The notes: generated by a model not told the origin, from the sequence alone. Shown: positions 1 to 5,100, numbered from the stretch's first letter. The stretch is 5,138 nt of DNA from Microcaldota archaeon (GCA_028866785.1 JAGWHN010000041.1:1-5138); one strand, 5' to 3'. Translations and numbers: made by a program.

Positions 1-347
1 TCGTTCGCACTGAACGATCCTATGGAGTACTTGCCCCCAAATGCCCTAGCTATGTCGTGGTCCATGGTGCCGCATGTGGTCATCAGCGCATCGAAGTACT
101 TCACCATGCTCGAGATTACGCCTCTTGTGCCTGTTGAGATTATGTCTGCCGGGAAGGAGAGGAAGTTGTAGGAATCCCTGTCCTTCATCATCATCTCTAT
201 TATGTCTATTCCATGGACAAGGTTCTGTCCGGAGAATCCACCAATCTGGCGCATTCCCTCAATTAGCTCCTTGACCTTCATCCCCTTTTTTATCTTTAGG
301 TCCTTCACCTTTGTCTTTAGCAAATCCTTTTTGTTGTACAAGTGCAC
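1..347 (-). CDS. dys: Deoxyhypusine synthase or DHS-like protein, 5' part (runs off left edge)
   Basis: Deoxyhypusine synthase transfers the aminobutyl group of spermidine, with NAD, to one lysine of the translation factor aIF5A, the first step of hypusine formation in the cytoplasm. The 115 visible residues show the family order: an N-terminal stretch VKDLKIKKGMKVKELIEGM, the helix NLVHGIDIIEMMM, then FPADIISTGTRGVISSMVKY matching the family's SNxxSSGxRE region, and DALMTTCGTMDHDIAR matching the VTTAGGxEEDLIK region. TTCGTxDHD in place of TTAGGxEED suggests the divergent archaeal DHS-like branch, so the exact activity is inferred. The catalytic lysine lies in the missing C-terminal part. The start is uncertain: an in-frame TAA pair lies upstream and there is no ATG before residue 23. 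GTG at 347 gives the longest form, but GAAGGTG (353-347) would be a well-spaced ribosome binding site for TTG at 341. The gene diverges from ftsZ. Confidence 0.85.
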   Translation of the reverse strand, partial: MHLYNKKDLLKTKVKDLKIKKGMKVKELIEGMRQIGGFSGQNLVHGIDIIEMMMKDRDSYNFLSFPADIISTGTRGVISSMVKYFDALMTTCGTMDHDIARAFGGKYSIGSFSAN

Positions 348-379
348 ACCTTCTTTTACATAATTAGTTGGAGCAGAAA

Positions 380-388
380 GTTATTAAT
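380..388 (-). promoter_or_regulatory. Putative TATA box of the deoxyhypusine synthase gene
   Basis: On the minus strand this reads ATTAATAAC, an AT-rich element like the archaeal TATA box. Its centre near 384 predicts transcription starting near 357, about 10-16 bases before the GTG (347) or TTG (341) start codon. Position and composition are seen; use as a promoter is inferred. Confidence 0.45.
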
Positions 389-444
389 GATACTGAAATG
401 GAATCGGAAAATGGACACAATGTCCCTCGAAAATCCCCAGCAAC

Positions 445-472
445 TTTATATGCTTTTCTTTTTATAGATATA
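445..472 (+). promoter_or_regulatory. Putative ftsZ promoter (two TATA-like boxes)
   Basis: Two TATA-like elements stand in the 152-base gap between the divergent dys and ftsZ genes: TTTATATG at 445-452 and TTTTTATAGATATA at 459-472. The first predicts a start of transcription near 475, the second near 490. AGGT at 490-493, six bases before the ATG at 500, fits the archaeal anti-Shine-Dalgarno sequence and would be kept only by transcripts starting upstream of 490. The rest of 348-499 shows nothing else recognisable. Confidence 0.5.
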
Positions 473-499
473 TTGGCGAAAGTTTAACCAGGTAATTCG

Positions 500-1594
500 A
501 TGGCAGAAGGAACCGTGCACATCTCTCAGGATGACGAAGAGCTGCTGCGCTTTATTGAAAACGCAAAGCCGAAGATATACATTGTCGGCGCAGGGGGTAG
601 CGGATCAAACACCATTTCAAGGATGGCGGAGCTCAGCATTGAGGGCGCGACATTGGTTGCAATGAACACGGACGCTTCCCACCTTGCAAAGACAAAGTCA
701 ACAAGAAAGATTCTGATTGGAAAGAAGTCGACCCGCGGGCTTGGGGCGGGAAGCGAGCCAAAGGTTGGAGAGGAAGCTGCCCTTGAGGACAAGGAGAACA
801 TAAGGCACATTCTAGGGGACGCCCAGCTTGTATTCATAACATGCGGACTTGGGGGAGGAACAGGAACCGGATCCGCGCCGGTCATTGCCCATGAGGCAAA
901 GGAGATGGGAGCGCTCACTGTCGCAATCGTCACGCTTCCATTCTCAAGCGAGGGACGCGTAAGAATGAGAAATGCTCTTGAGGGGCTCAACAAGCTAAAG
1001 AGGGTCACAGACACCACGATCATAATTCCAAACGACAAGCTGCTTGCAGTCGCACCCGATCTACCGCTCAACATGGCATTTAGGGTAAGCGATGAGGTCT
1101 TGTCTAATGCGACAAAGGGAATCCTCGAGATGGTCACAAAGCCGGGAATGGTAAACCTCGACTTTGCGGACCTAAGAAGCGTTCTCAAGGACTCAGGATA
1201 CGCGCTTGTCGGAATCGGCGAGGCAAACTCAACACAGTCCACAAACCGCGCGCAGATAGCAATCGAGAACACTCTAAAGAGCCCGTTGCTTGACGTGGAC
1301 CTTAGCACCGCGAAGAAGGCGCTGGTCAACATAATCGGAGGCGAGGACCTAACGCTAAGAGAGGCGGAGTCCATCTTCCAGGAAGTCGCAAGCAGAATCA
1401 GCGACGAGGGACTGCTCAAGTGGGGCGCAAGGATCGACCCTACAATGCAGAAGAGCGCGGTGAGAGTCATGGTAGTTATGGGCGGAGTAGAGTTCGCCGA
1501 GTACACGGAGACCGGGCTCAAGAGAGGAATACAGGAGAACCAGGACATAGATCTCGACGAGATATTCGAGGTCGGAACGAAGGGAAAAAAGTAA
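500..1594 (+). CDS. ftsZ: Cell division GTPase FtsZ
   Basis: FtsZ is the tubulin-family GTPase that polymerises head to tail into the cytoplasmic division ring. The 364 residues show the whole fold: a 24-residue acidic N-terminal tail; the T1 loop GAGGSGSN (30-37); MNTDASHL (55-62); the tubulin signature GLGGGTGTGSAP (116-127); PFSSEGRVRMRNALEGL (147-163), the conserved sugar and phosphate contact region; IPNDKLL (176-182); and the T7 synergy loop NLDFAD (219-224), with Asn219, Asp221 and Asp224 able to complete the active site of the next subunit. The C-terminal domain ends with WGARIDPTMQ and VRVMVVMGGVEF. The tail is short and acidic, and I see no recognisable bacterial-type C-terminal peptide. 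ATG at 500 is supported by AGGT at 490-493. Several archaea carry two FtsZ paralogues; which one this is cannot be told here. The family assignment is very secure. Confidence 0.98.
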   Translation: MAEGTVHISQDDEELLRFIENAKPKIYIVGAGGSGSNTISRMAELSIEGATLVAMNTDASHLAKTKSTRKILIGKKSTRGLGAGSEPKVGEEAALEDKENIRHILGDAQLVFITCGLGGGTGTGSAPVIAHEAKEMGALTVAIVTLPFSSEGRVRMRNALEGLNKLKRVTDTTIIIPNDKLLAVAPDLPLNMAFRVSDEVLSNATKGILEMVTKPGMVNLDFADLRSVLKDSGYALVGIGEANSTQSTNRAQIAIENTLKSPLLDVDLSTAKKALVNIIGGEDLTLREAESIFQEVASRISDEGLLKWGARIDPTMQKSAVRVMVVMGGVEFAEYTETGLKRGIQENQDIDLDEIFEVGTKGKK

Positions 1595-1628
1595 AGTCTG
1601 GAGATTTTTAGCATAGTTAGATGATTTG

Positions 1629-2078
1629 ATGCCGTTTAGGAAAATGGAAAGGGACATCGAGCTGGTGAAGGCAGTCAGCCTGACCTTGGAAGCACAGAGC
1701 CTCTCTCTTCCGATGATGAGGTCAATCCTCACAATGCTTGAGAAGAACGCGTCACACGCCAAGGTGGAGATTGTGAAGTCCTACGACTGGAAGGGGATAA
1801 CGGGCCAGAGCGAGATATTCCTAAACTACGATGGAAAGGTGCCGCTTGAGGTGCTCAGGCTAGTTGGCAACAAGCTCTTTGACAAGAAAAATAAGCTAAA
1901 CAGCTATGACACCTACGGAGTCCAGCTCGTGGGTTTTGAGAGGCTGCTCATCAAAGCTGAATTGCACGGAGTCGACAACAAAGGGTATGAGAAGATATAT
2001 AGCACTGTAGCGGATGAGCTTGCAAGGCAGATGATTGACGAGTACCTAAAGGCACACGGCATGATGGTCAGAAACTAG
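1629..2078 (+). CDS. Unknown soluble protein downstream of ftsZ
   Basis: A 149-residue protein whose family I do not recognise. It has no signal peptide and no membrane segment, and is rich in Lys, Glu and Leu. The N-terminal 45 residues look helical (MERDIELVKAVSLTLEAQSL, then MMRSILTMLEKNASHAK). The middle (about 46-110) alternates short hydrophobic runs such as SEIFLNYDG and YGVQLVGFERLLIKAEL, suggesting beta strands. The end returns to helix (KIYSTVADELARQMIDEYLKAHG). An alpha-beta-alpha cytoplasmic fold is an inference. It begins 34 bases after ftsZ, in the same direction. ATG at 1629 is preferred over the TTG at 1626 directly before it; GGAG at 1600-1603 is too far away to be its ribosome binding site, so a leaderless transcript or read-through from ftsZ is possible. 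Codon use (AAG over AAA, AGG and AGA for Arg) matches ftsZ, supporting a real gene. A role in division is suggested only by position. Confidence 0.85.
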   Translation: MPFRKMERDIELVKAVSLTLEAQSLSLPMMRSILTMLEKNASHAKVEIVKSYDWKGITGQSEIFLNYDGKVPLEVLRLVGNKLFDKKNKLNSYDTYGVQLVGFERLLIKAELHGVDNKGYEKIYSTVADELARQMIDEYLKAHGMMVRN

Positions 2079-2084
2079 CCGCTC

Positions 2085-2477
2085 TTATTCTTGCCCGGCC
2101 TTTTTTCTTAGCTTCTTTAGATCACTAATCCTTTCCCTGAAAGATGCTCTTGCAGAATCTATCGTCTCGGTTCCGGGCTCTATACACATTGCTGCAAATA
2201 GGCAAATGACGCCCGTGCCTATCCATGCAACGAAAGATACAATCTCATATCCAGTCCCTGATGCAAGCCCGTTTATGATAGGAACTGTATACTGATGGGT
2301 AAGCGAGACTATGTGCTCGATTGTCATTGGGGCAGGGGTAGACCCGGAGAAGATCGGCATCCCGTTTGTCATGTTTACGCTATCCACCTTGGCATGAGTC
2401 CACACAAGCTTGACCATTTCCAAAGACTGCTTCATTTCCTTTAGAGCATTTCTTATTTCCTTTGAAATCCTGCGCAA
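2085..2477 (-). CDS. Unknown single-span membrane protein
   Basis: A 130-residue protein of no family I recognise. Residues 1-30 are charged and probably helical (RRISKEIRNALKEMKQSLEM). Residues 31-77 are polar, with Pro, Gly and Thr. One strong membrane segment runs from about 78 to 98 (EIVSFVAWIGTGVICLFAAM). The C-terminus (ASFRERISDLKKLRKKAGQE) is strongly basic, which suggests it lies in the cytoplasm. The frame opens after a stop at 2495-2493, so the longest start is TTG at 2477. An ATG at 2435, after CTAAAGGAA, would give a 116-residue form without the first charged stretch. Codon use resembles the neighbours and no competing gene lies opposite, so I take it as real. It converges with the preceding gene, six bases between stops, and diverges from the Kelch protein gene. 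Function unknown; a partner of the surface protein is possible from position only. Confidence 0.75.
   Translation of the reverse strand: MRRISKEIRNALKEMKQSLEMVKLVWTHAKVDSVNMTNGMPIFSGSTPAPMTIEHIVSLTHQYTVPIINGLASGTGYEIVSFVAWIGTGVICLFAAMCIEPGTETIDSARASFRERISDLKKLRKKAGQE
2097..2109 (+). terminator. Putative oligo-T terminator after the 149-residue gene
   Basis: GGCC followed by TTTTTTCTT lies 19-31 bases past the stop codon at 2076-2078. Archaeal RNA polymerase commonly stops at runs of T on the coding strand. The run lies inside the 3' end of the convergent gene, where it is the complement of its lysine codons, so it may simply be a by-product of that protein's basic tail. Confidence 0.35.
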
Positions 2478-2482
2478 AGTGC

Positions 2483-2506
2483 TGATCGCGCCTTAAAGCG
2501 CAATCA
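2483..2506. promoter_or_regulatory. Imperfect 24-base dyad, possible operator
   Basis: Centred between 2494 and 2495, ten of twelve symmetric base pairs match; the mismatches are 2487/2502 and 2492/2497. The core is GCGCCTTAAAGCGC (2488-2501). It ends five bases before the TTG start of the minus-strand membrane protein and contains a TATA-like CTTTAAGG on that strand. This is what a repressor site overlapping a promoter looks like, but binding is inferred only. Confidence 0.4.
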
Positions 2507-2510
2507 AACT

Positions 2511-2556
2511 GTGGCAATTCATTCTACGACTGAAGATCGTAGGATTTCTTGCCCAC
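2511..2556. repeat. 46-base two-part hairpin in the divergent intergenic region
   Basis: The inner stem pairs ATTCTACGA (2521-2529) with TCGTAGGAT (2537-2545): nine pairs, one of them G-U in RNA, around a seven-base loop CTGAAGA. A symmetrical TTC/TTC internal loop follows (2518-2520 and 2546-2548). The outer stem pairs GTGGCAA (2511-2517) with TTGCCCAC (2549-2556), with one bulged base. It lies just upstream of the TATA-like box of the Kelch gene, and so outside that gene's predicted transcript. It could be a protein-binding site, a small RNA, or part of a longer leader of the minus-strand gene. Confidence 0.5.
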
Positions 2557-2560
2557 TCCC

Positions 2561-2567
2561 TTAAATA
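2561..2567 (+). promoter_or_regulatory. Putative TATA box of the Kelch surface protein gene
   Basis: TTAAATA, centred near 2564, predicts a start of transcription near 2590, six to seven bases before the ATG at 2597. No Shine-Dalgarno sequence precedes that ATG, which fits a nearly leaderless mRNA. The position also argues against the upstream in-frame TTG at 2549, which would lie before the promoter. Confidence 0.5.
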
Positions 2568-2596
2568 GTTGTCTCGCCTACTTTTTAAGTGTTATA

Positions 2597-4015
2597 ATGA
2601 CAGGAAACAGACTGCAAAGCGCAATGGAATACCTATTCACCTACGGATGGGCGGTACTTATCATTGCAGTTGTTCTGGGGGCACTGTATCAGTTGGGGAT
2701 ATTTGGCACGTCATCAGGTTTGATATCACCATCATGTTTGACATCTGCGGGGTTTTTATGTAGAAACCCGACGCTTAACACTACTGGTGGACTGGCGGTT
2801 AACTTTGGGCAAATAGGAACTGGGACAATAACCATAACAAGCACTGCATGCACCGCCAATACTACTGCGCCTGCATCCACAACCAGCACAAATATAGCCC
2901 TCAGCTCAGGGGCAACAACTGTCATGTCTTTTTCATGTCCTATTTCATCGTCCAAGATAGGGAATGGATTTCAGGGATATTTGTGGATAACCTATAACAC
3001 AGCGACGCGGACCGGTATTGTGGAAAGAGTTGCTGTTGTGAGTGCCATTGTTTCCACGACAGGCAGCTCGGTAGCGGTACTAGGTGGGGTGGGGAACGCT
3101 GCAGTGTTTGGGCCTTTGAGTTACGTCTATTGTGTAGGGGGGCAGCAGGGGAGCACATACAGCAATGTGTATTATTCATCTCTTTCAGCAACTGGGGTCG
3201 GAGCATGGACTTCTGCAAACTCCTATCCTATACCCATACGTGTAAGCAGCTGCACTGATTATGGGGGCTACGTATACTGCATTGATGGGATAAATGGCGG
3301 AGGGGCAGACGTTAATAACGTTTACTATGCGGCATTGTCAAGTGGCGGAGTTGGAACGTGGGCATTTGCAAGCAACTATCCTCTTACTGAACACTACCAT
3401 ACTTGCGCCGCAAGCGGAGGATATGTCTACTGCGTGGGCGGATACACAGGTTCGGTGGTCAACAACGTATATTACGCGGCAGTTTCGGGGTCAGGAACTG
3501 GAGCATGGTCGCCCACGACAAACTATCCCATCCCCATATATGATGCTAATTGCGCGATCTACGGCAACGTGATTTACTGTATTGGTGGGGGCAGTTCTGG
3601 ATTTGCGCCGCTCACGTACACTTATTATGCACCAATTTCCTCAGGAGGCGTAGGGGCATGGAGCTTAACTACCCCGTACCCCGCAAATGTGCAAGATACG
3701 TCCTGCGCGACAAACGCAGGATACATATATTGCGTGGGGGGATCCACAAACGGAAATACAAATGTGTACTACGCGGCAGTTTCGGGGTCAGGAATAGCCA
3801 GCTGGACTGCCACTAATAGCTACCCCGTCGCAATCACCTCCCATTCGTGTGGCATCTCTGGAGGAGAGATATATTGCATAGGGGGTGCAATTTCAGGATC
3901 ATCGCCAACAGGGGCAGTCTACTACGCAGCAGTTTCAAGCGCCGGAGTCGGGGCATGGACGGCATCCAACAGCTACCCCATCGCTCTAAGGGACTTGCGC
4001 TGCGTAATTCAGTAG
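2597..4015 (+). CDS. Secreted or surface protein: class III (pilin-like) signal plus six-bladed Kelch-type propeller
   Basis: A 472-residue protein. MTGNRLQSAMEY is a class III signal: prepilin peptidase would cut before Gln7, leaving Glu11 at mature position +5. A hydrophobic helix follows (13-36, LFTYGWAVLIIAVVLGALY). Residues 40-155 are Thr/Ser-rich with four cysteines (47, 55, 85, 114), probably a small beta domain. From about 159 to the end there are six units of 48-51 residues of the form YVYCxGG...NVYYAAxSxxGVGAW...NYPxP, the Kelch pattern of double glycine, Tyr and Trp. Cysteines come in pairs nine apart: 219/228, 270/279, 319/328, 370/379, 418/427. Cys179 of blade 1 and Cys469 near the C-terminus are left over and may pair. 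The ATG at 2597 is chosen because the signal begins there. It probably sits outside the cell, anchored or assembled through the pilin-like helix, and binds a sugar or protein; the ligand is unknown. Confidence 0.9.
   Translation: MTGNRLQSAMEYLFTYGWAVLIIAVVLGALYQLGIFGTSSGLISPSCLTSAGFLCRNPTLNTTGGLAVNFGQIGTGTITITSTACTANTTAPASTTSTNIALSSGATTVMSFSCPISSSKIGNGFQGYLWITYNTATRTGIVERVAVVSAIVSTTGSSVAVLGGVGNAAVFGPLSYVYCVGGQQGSTYSNVYYSSLSATGVGAWTSANSYPIPIRVSSCTDYGGYVYCIDGINGGGADVNNVYYAALSSGGVGTWAFASNYPLTEHYHTCAASGGYVYCVGGYTGSVVNNVYYAAVSGSGTGAWSPTTNYPIPIYDANCAIYGNVIYCIGGGSSGFAPLTYTYYAPISSGGVGAWSLTTPYPANVQDTSCATNAGYIYCVGGSTNGNTNVYYAAVSGSGIASWTATNSYPVAITSHSCGISGGEIYCIGGAISGSSPTGAVYYAAVSSAGVGAWTASNSYPIALRDLRCVIQ
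3473..3497 (+). repeat. 25-base direct repeat, copy 1 (in blade 3)
   Basis: This stretch, coding for YAAVSGSG, is identical to 3770-3794 in blade 5, 297 bases (two blades) downstream. Other blades encode similar residues with different codons, so identity at DNA level suggests a recent local conversion or duplication. Confidence 0.75.
3770..3794 (+). repeat. 25-base direct repeat, copy 2 (in blade 5)
   Basis: Identical to 3473-3497. The flanking bases differ between the two copies, so the shared tract is limited to this block. Confidence 0.75.
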
Positions 4016-4027
4016 GTTCAAAGGTAG

Positions 4028-4036
4028 AATATAAAA
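4028..4036 (+). promoter_or_regulatory. Putative TATA box of secE
   Basis: AATATAAAA, centred near 4032, predicts transcription starting about 4058-4062, a few bases before the ATG at 4066. With no Shine-Dalgarno sequence before the ATG, a leaderless or nearly leaderless mRNA is likely. It would separate secE and the next gene from the Kelch gene that ends 50 bases upstream. Confidence 0.5.
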
Positions 4037-4065
4037 GGTTAATTCGCTATGTAATATTTGTTAAA

Positions 4066-4248
4066 ATGAAACTAAGTTTTCTTCCAGACTTTAAGAGCTT
4101 CTACGCGAACGCAAGGCACGTAATAAACATCAGCTACAAGCCGAATGTGCAGCACTTCTCAAAGACGCTAAAGATCGTCCTTGTGGGCACGCTGATAGTA
4201 GGGGTGATGGGATACATAATCTCATTCATCGTGGAGCACCTGATCTGA
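4066..4248 (+). CDS. secE: Preprotein translocase subunit SecE (Sec61 gamma)
   Basis: SecE clamps the two halves of the SecY channel in the cytoplasmic membrane. At 60 residues the length is typical of the archaeal and eukaryotic Sec61-gamma form, which has one membrane segment. The order is as expected: a cytoplasmic amphipathic helix (LPDFKSFYANARHVINISYK, 6-25), a short hinge with the conserved Pro (PNVQHFSKTLKIV, 26-38), where the family has a PxxxEF motif before the membrane helix and His-Phe here stands for Glu-Phe, then a hydrophobic helix (about 38-56, IVLVGTLIVGVMGYIISFI) ending at the C-terminus. ATG at 4066 is chosen because the family begins near this point; the frame is open further upstream, but only through the end of the Kelch gene. 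It is followed nine bases later by the NFACT-R gene. In several Euryarchaeota secE follows ftsZ directly; here three genes separate them. Confidence 0.9.
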   Translation: MKLSFLPDFKSFYANARHVINISYKPNVQHFSKTLKIVLVGTLIVGVMGYIISFIVEHLI

Positions 4249-4257
4249 TTTTTGCTC

Positions 4258-5040
4258 ATGGAGATAGTAATTGACCTGGCCGAGACGGCGCAGGGGAATG
4301 CGAACGAGTACTTCTACAAGGCCAAGAGGGCACGAAAGAAGATAGAGGGAGCGCAGCAGAGCATCCGCGAGCTTGAGGAGAAGCTTGCCAAGGCAAAGGA
4401 GCGATACGAAAGGAAGGTGAGCAGCAAGAAGGTCAAGATTGTGGCAAAGAAGGAGTGGTATGAGAAGTTCCACTGGTTTAATACAAGCAACGGGATGCTT
4501 GCTATCGGGGGGCGCGACGCTGTGCAAAACGAGCTGATAAACTCCAAGTACTTCGAGGACCGCGACCTCTTCTTCCACGCCGACATCTTCGGCGCATCGG
4601 TTGTGATACTAAAGGAAGGGGCGGACGCGGAGAGGAAGGTTCGCGAGGAGGTGGCGCAGTTTGCCGCCTGCTACTCAAGCGCCTGGAAGCAGGGGCTCTC
4701 AACAGTCGACGTCTACTGCCTAAAGCGGGAGCAGATAACGAAGTCGAGCAGCAAGGGCTCGCTTGGGACCGGAAGCTTTGCGATGAAGGGGGAGAGGGAG
4801 TGGTTTAGGAGCATGAAACTTGAGCTCTTCGCGTTCCTTGAGACAAAGGAAACAGAGGCTGGGGAGATAAAGAAGCTTGTCGTGGTTCCGGGGGTATACG
4901 CTGGCGCAAAGGGGCTGAGGATCACGATCGGTAACACAAAGAAATCAGACACCGCGAAGTTCATCGCAAAGAGGCTCGGCTACGACGACCTTGACCACAT
5001 AATGCAGCAGCTTCCGGCAGGGGAGTTCTCAGTAAAATAG
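4258..5040 (+). CDS. Stand-alone NFACT-R protein (C-terminal half of RqcH/Rqc2)
   Basis: A 260-residue protein matching the second half of archaeal RqcH, which binds large ribosomal subunits blocked by a peptidyl-tRNA and adds C-terminal alanine tails. It begins at DLAETAQGNANEYFYKAKRA (6-25), the point where full-length proteins enter the coiled-coil M domain (to about 55). The NFACT-R domain follows with WYEKFHWF (67-74), GGRDAVQNE (84-92), FFHADIFGAS (105-114), FAACYSSAWKQG (135-146) and VDVYCL (150-155). The end carries VVVPG (208-212), NTKKSDTAKFIAKRL (226-240) and LPAGEF (252-257), as in archaeal homologues. The NFACT-N and helix-hairpin-helix parts, which bind tRNA, are absent and are not encoded upstream, where secE lies. 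Either the protein is split between two genes or this is a separate paralogue. ATG at 4258 is preferred over TTG at 4252; no ribosome binding site is visible, and the nine-base gap suggests co-transcription with secE. Confidence 0.9.
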   Translation: MEIVIDLAETAQGNANEYFYKAKRARKKIEGAQQSIRELEEKLAKAKERYERKVSSKKVKIVAKKEWYEKFHWFNTSNGMLAIGGRDAVQNELINSKYFEDRDLFFHADIFGASVVILKEGADAERKVREEVAQFAACYSSAWKQGLSTVDVYCLKREQITKSSSKGSLGTGSFAMKGEREWFRSMKLELFAFLETKETEAGEIKKLVVVPGVYAGAKGLRITIGNTKKSDTAKFIAKRLGYDDLDHIMQQLPAGEFSVK

Positions 5041-5062
5041 GCAAGGGAGCCTGCATTAGCTA

Positions 5063-5070
5063 TTTATACA
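5063..5070 (+). promoter_or_regulatory. Putative TATA box of the right-edge gene
   Basis: TTTATACA, centred near 5066, lies about 35 bases before the ATG at 5101 and predicts transcription starting near 5092. GGGAGTG at 5090-5096 is a good ribosome binding site with four bases before the ATG, so transcription must start slightly upstream of 5090 for it to be used whole. Confidence 0.45.
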
Positions 5071-5100
5071 TTTCAACCCCATTTATTCTGGGAGTGTTGA

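Larger units (their letters stand above)
3071..4012 (+). repeat. Six tandem Kelch-type repeats (protein level)
   Basis: Residues 159-472 of the surface protein hold six units. Second-cysteine positions 179, 228, 279, 328, 379 and 427 give spacings of 49, 51, 49, 51 and 48 residues. The units are diverged in DNA apart from short blocks, so this is an old internal amplification with limited recent copying. Confidence 0.85.

Noticed and set aside
1..17. Inverted repeat TCGTTC/GAACGA with a five-base loop
   Set aside because: It is within coding sequence of the deoxyhypusine synthase gene and short enough to be chance.
74..274. A 66-residue plus-strand open frame at the left edge
   Set aside because: It is antisense to the deoxyhypusine synthase gene, and its Cys/Leu/Arg-rich product resembles no family.
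526..1614. A 362-residue open frame on the minus strand opposite ftsZ
   Set aside because: It lies almost wholly antisense to the secure ftsZ gene; its Ser/Pro/Ile-rich product is the usual result of reading complementary codons and resembles no family.
2482..2540. CTGA and TGAAGA motifs as a box C/D RNA
   Set aside because: No good C box (RUGAUGA) with a D box at the expected distance, and the motifs fall in the dyad and the hairpin loop.
2549..2596. TTG at 2549 as the start of the Kelch protein
   Set aside because: It would place 16 residues before a compact class III signal and lies upstream of the TATA-like box; ATG at 2597 gives a normal short signal.
3071..4012. Repeated blocks as a CRISPR array or transposon
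   Set aside because: Units are protein-coding in one frame with 48-51 residue spacing and diverged DNA; there are no constant repeats, spacers or terminal inverted repeats.
4252..4257. TTG at 4252 as the start of the NFACT-R protein
   Set aside because: ATG two codons later is the stronger start, and the coiled-coil family sequence begins after it.
5041..5054. Small hairpin GCAAGG/CCTGC after the NFACT-R stop, as a terminator
   Set aside because: Five pairs with a bulge and no T run; archaeal termination does not need such a stem.
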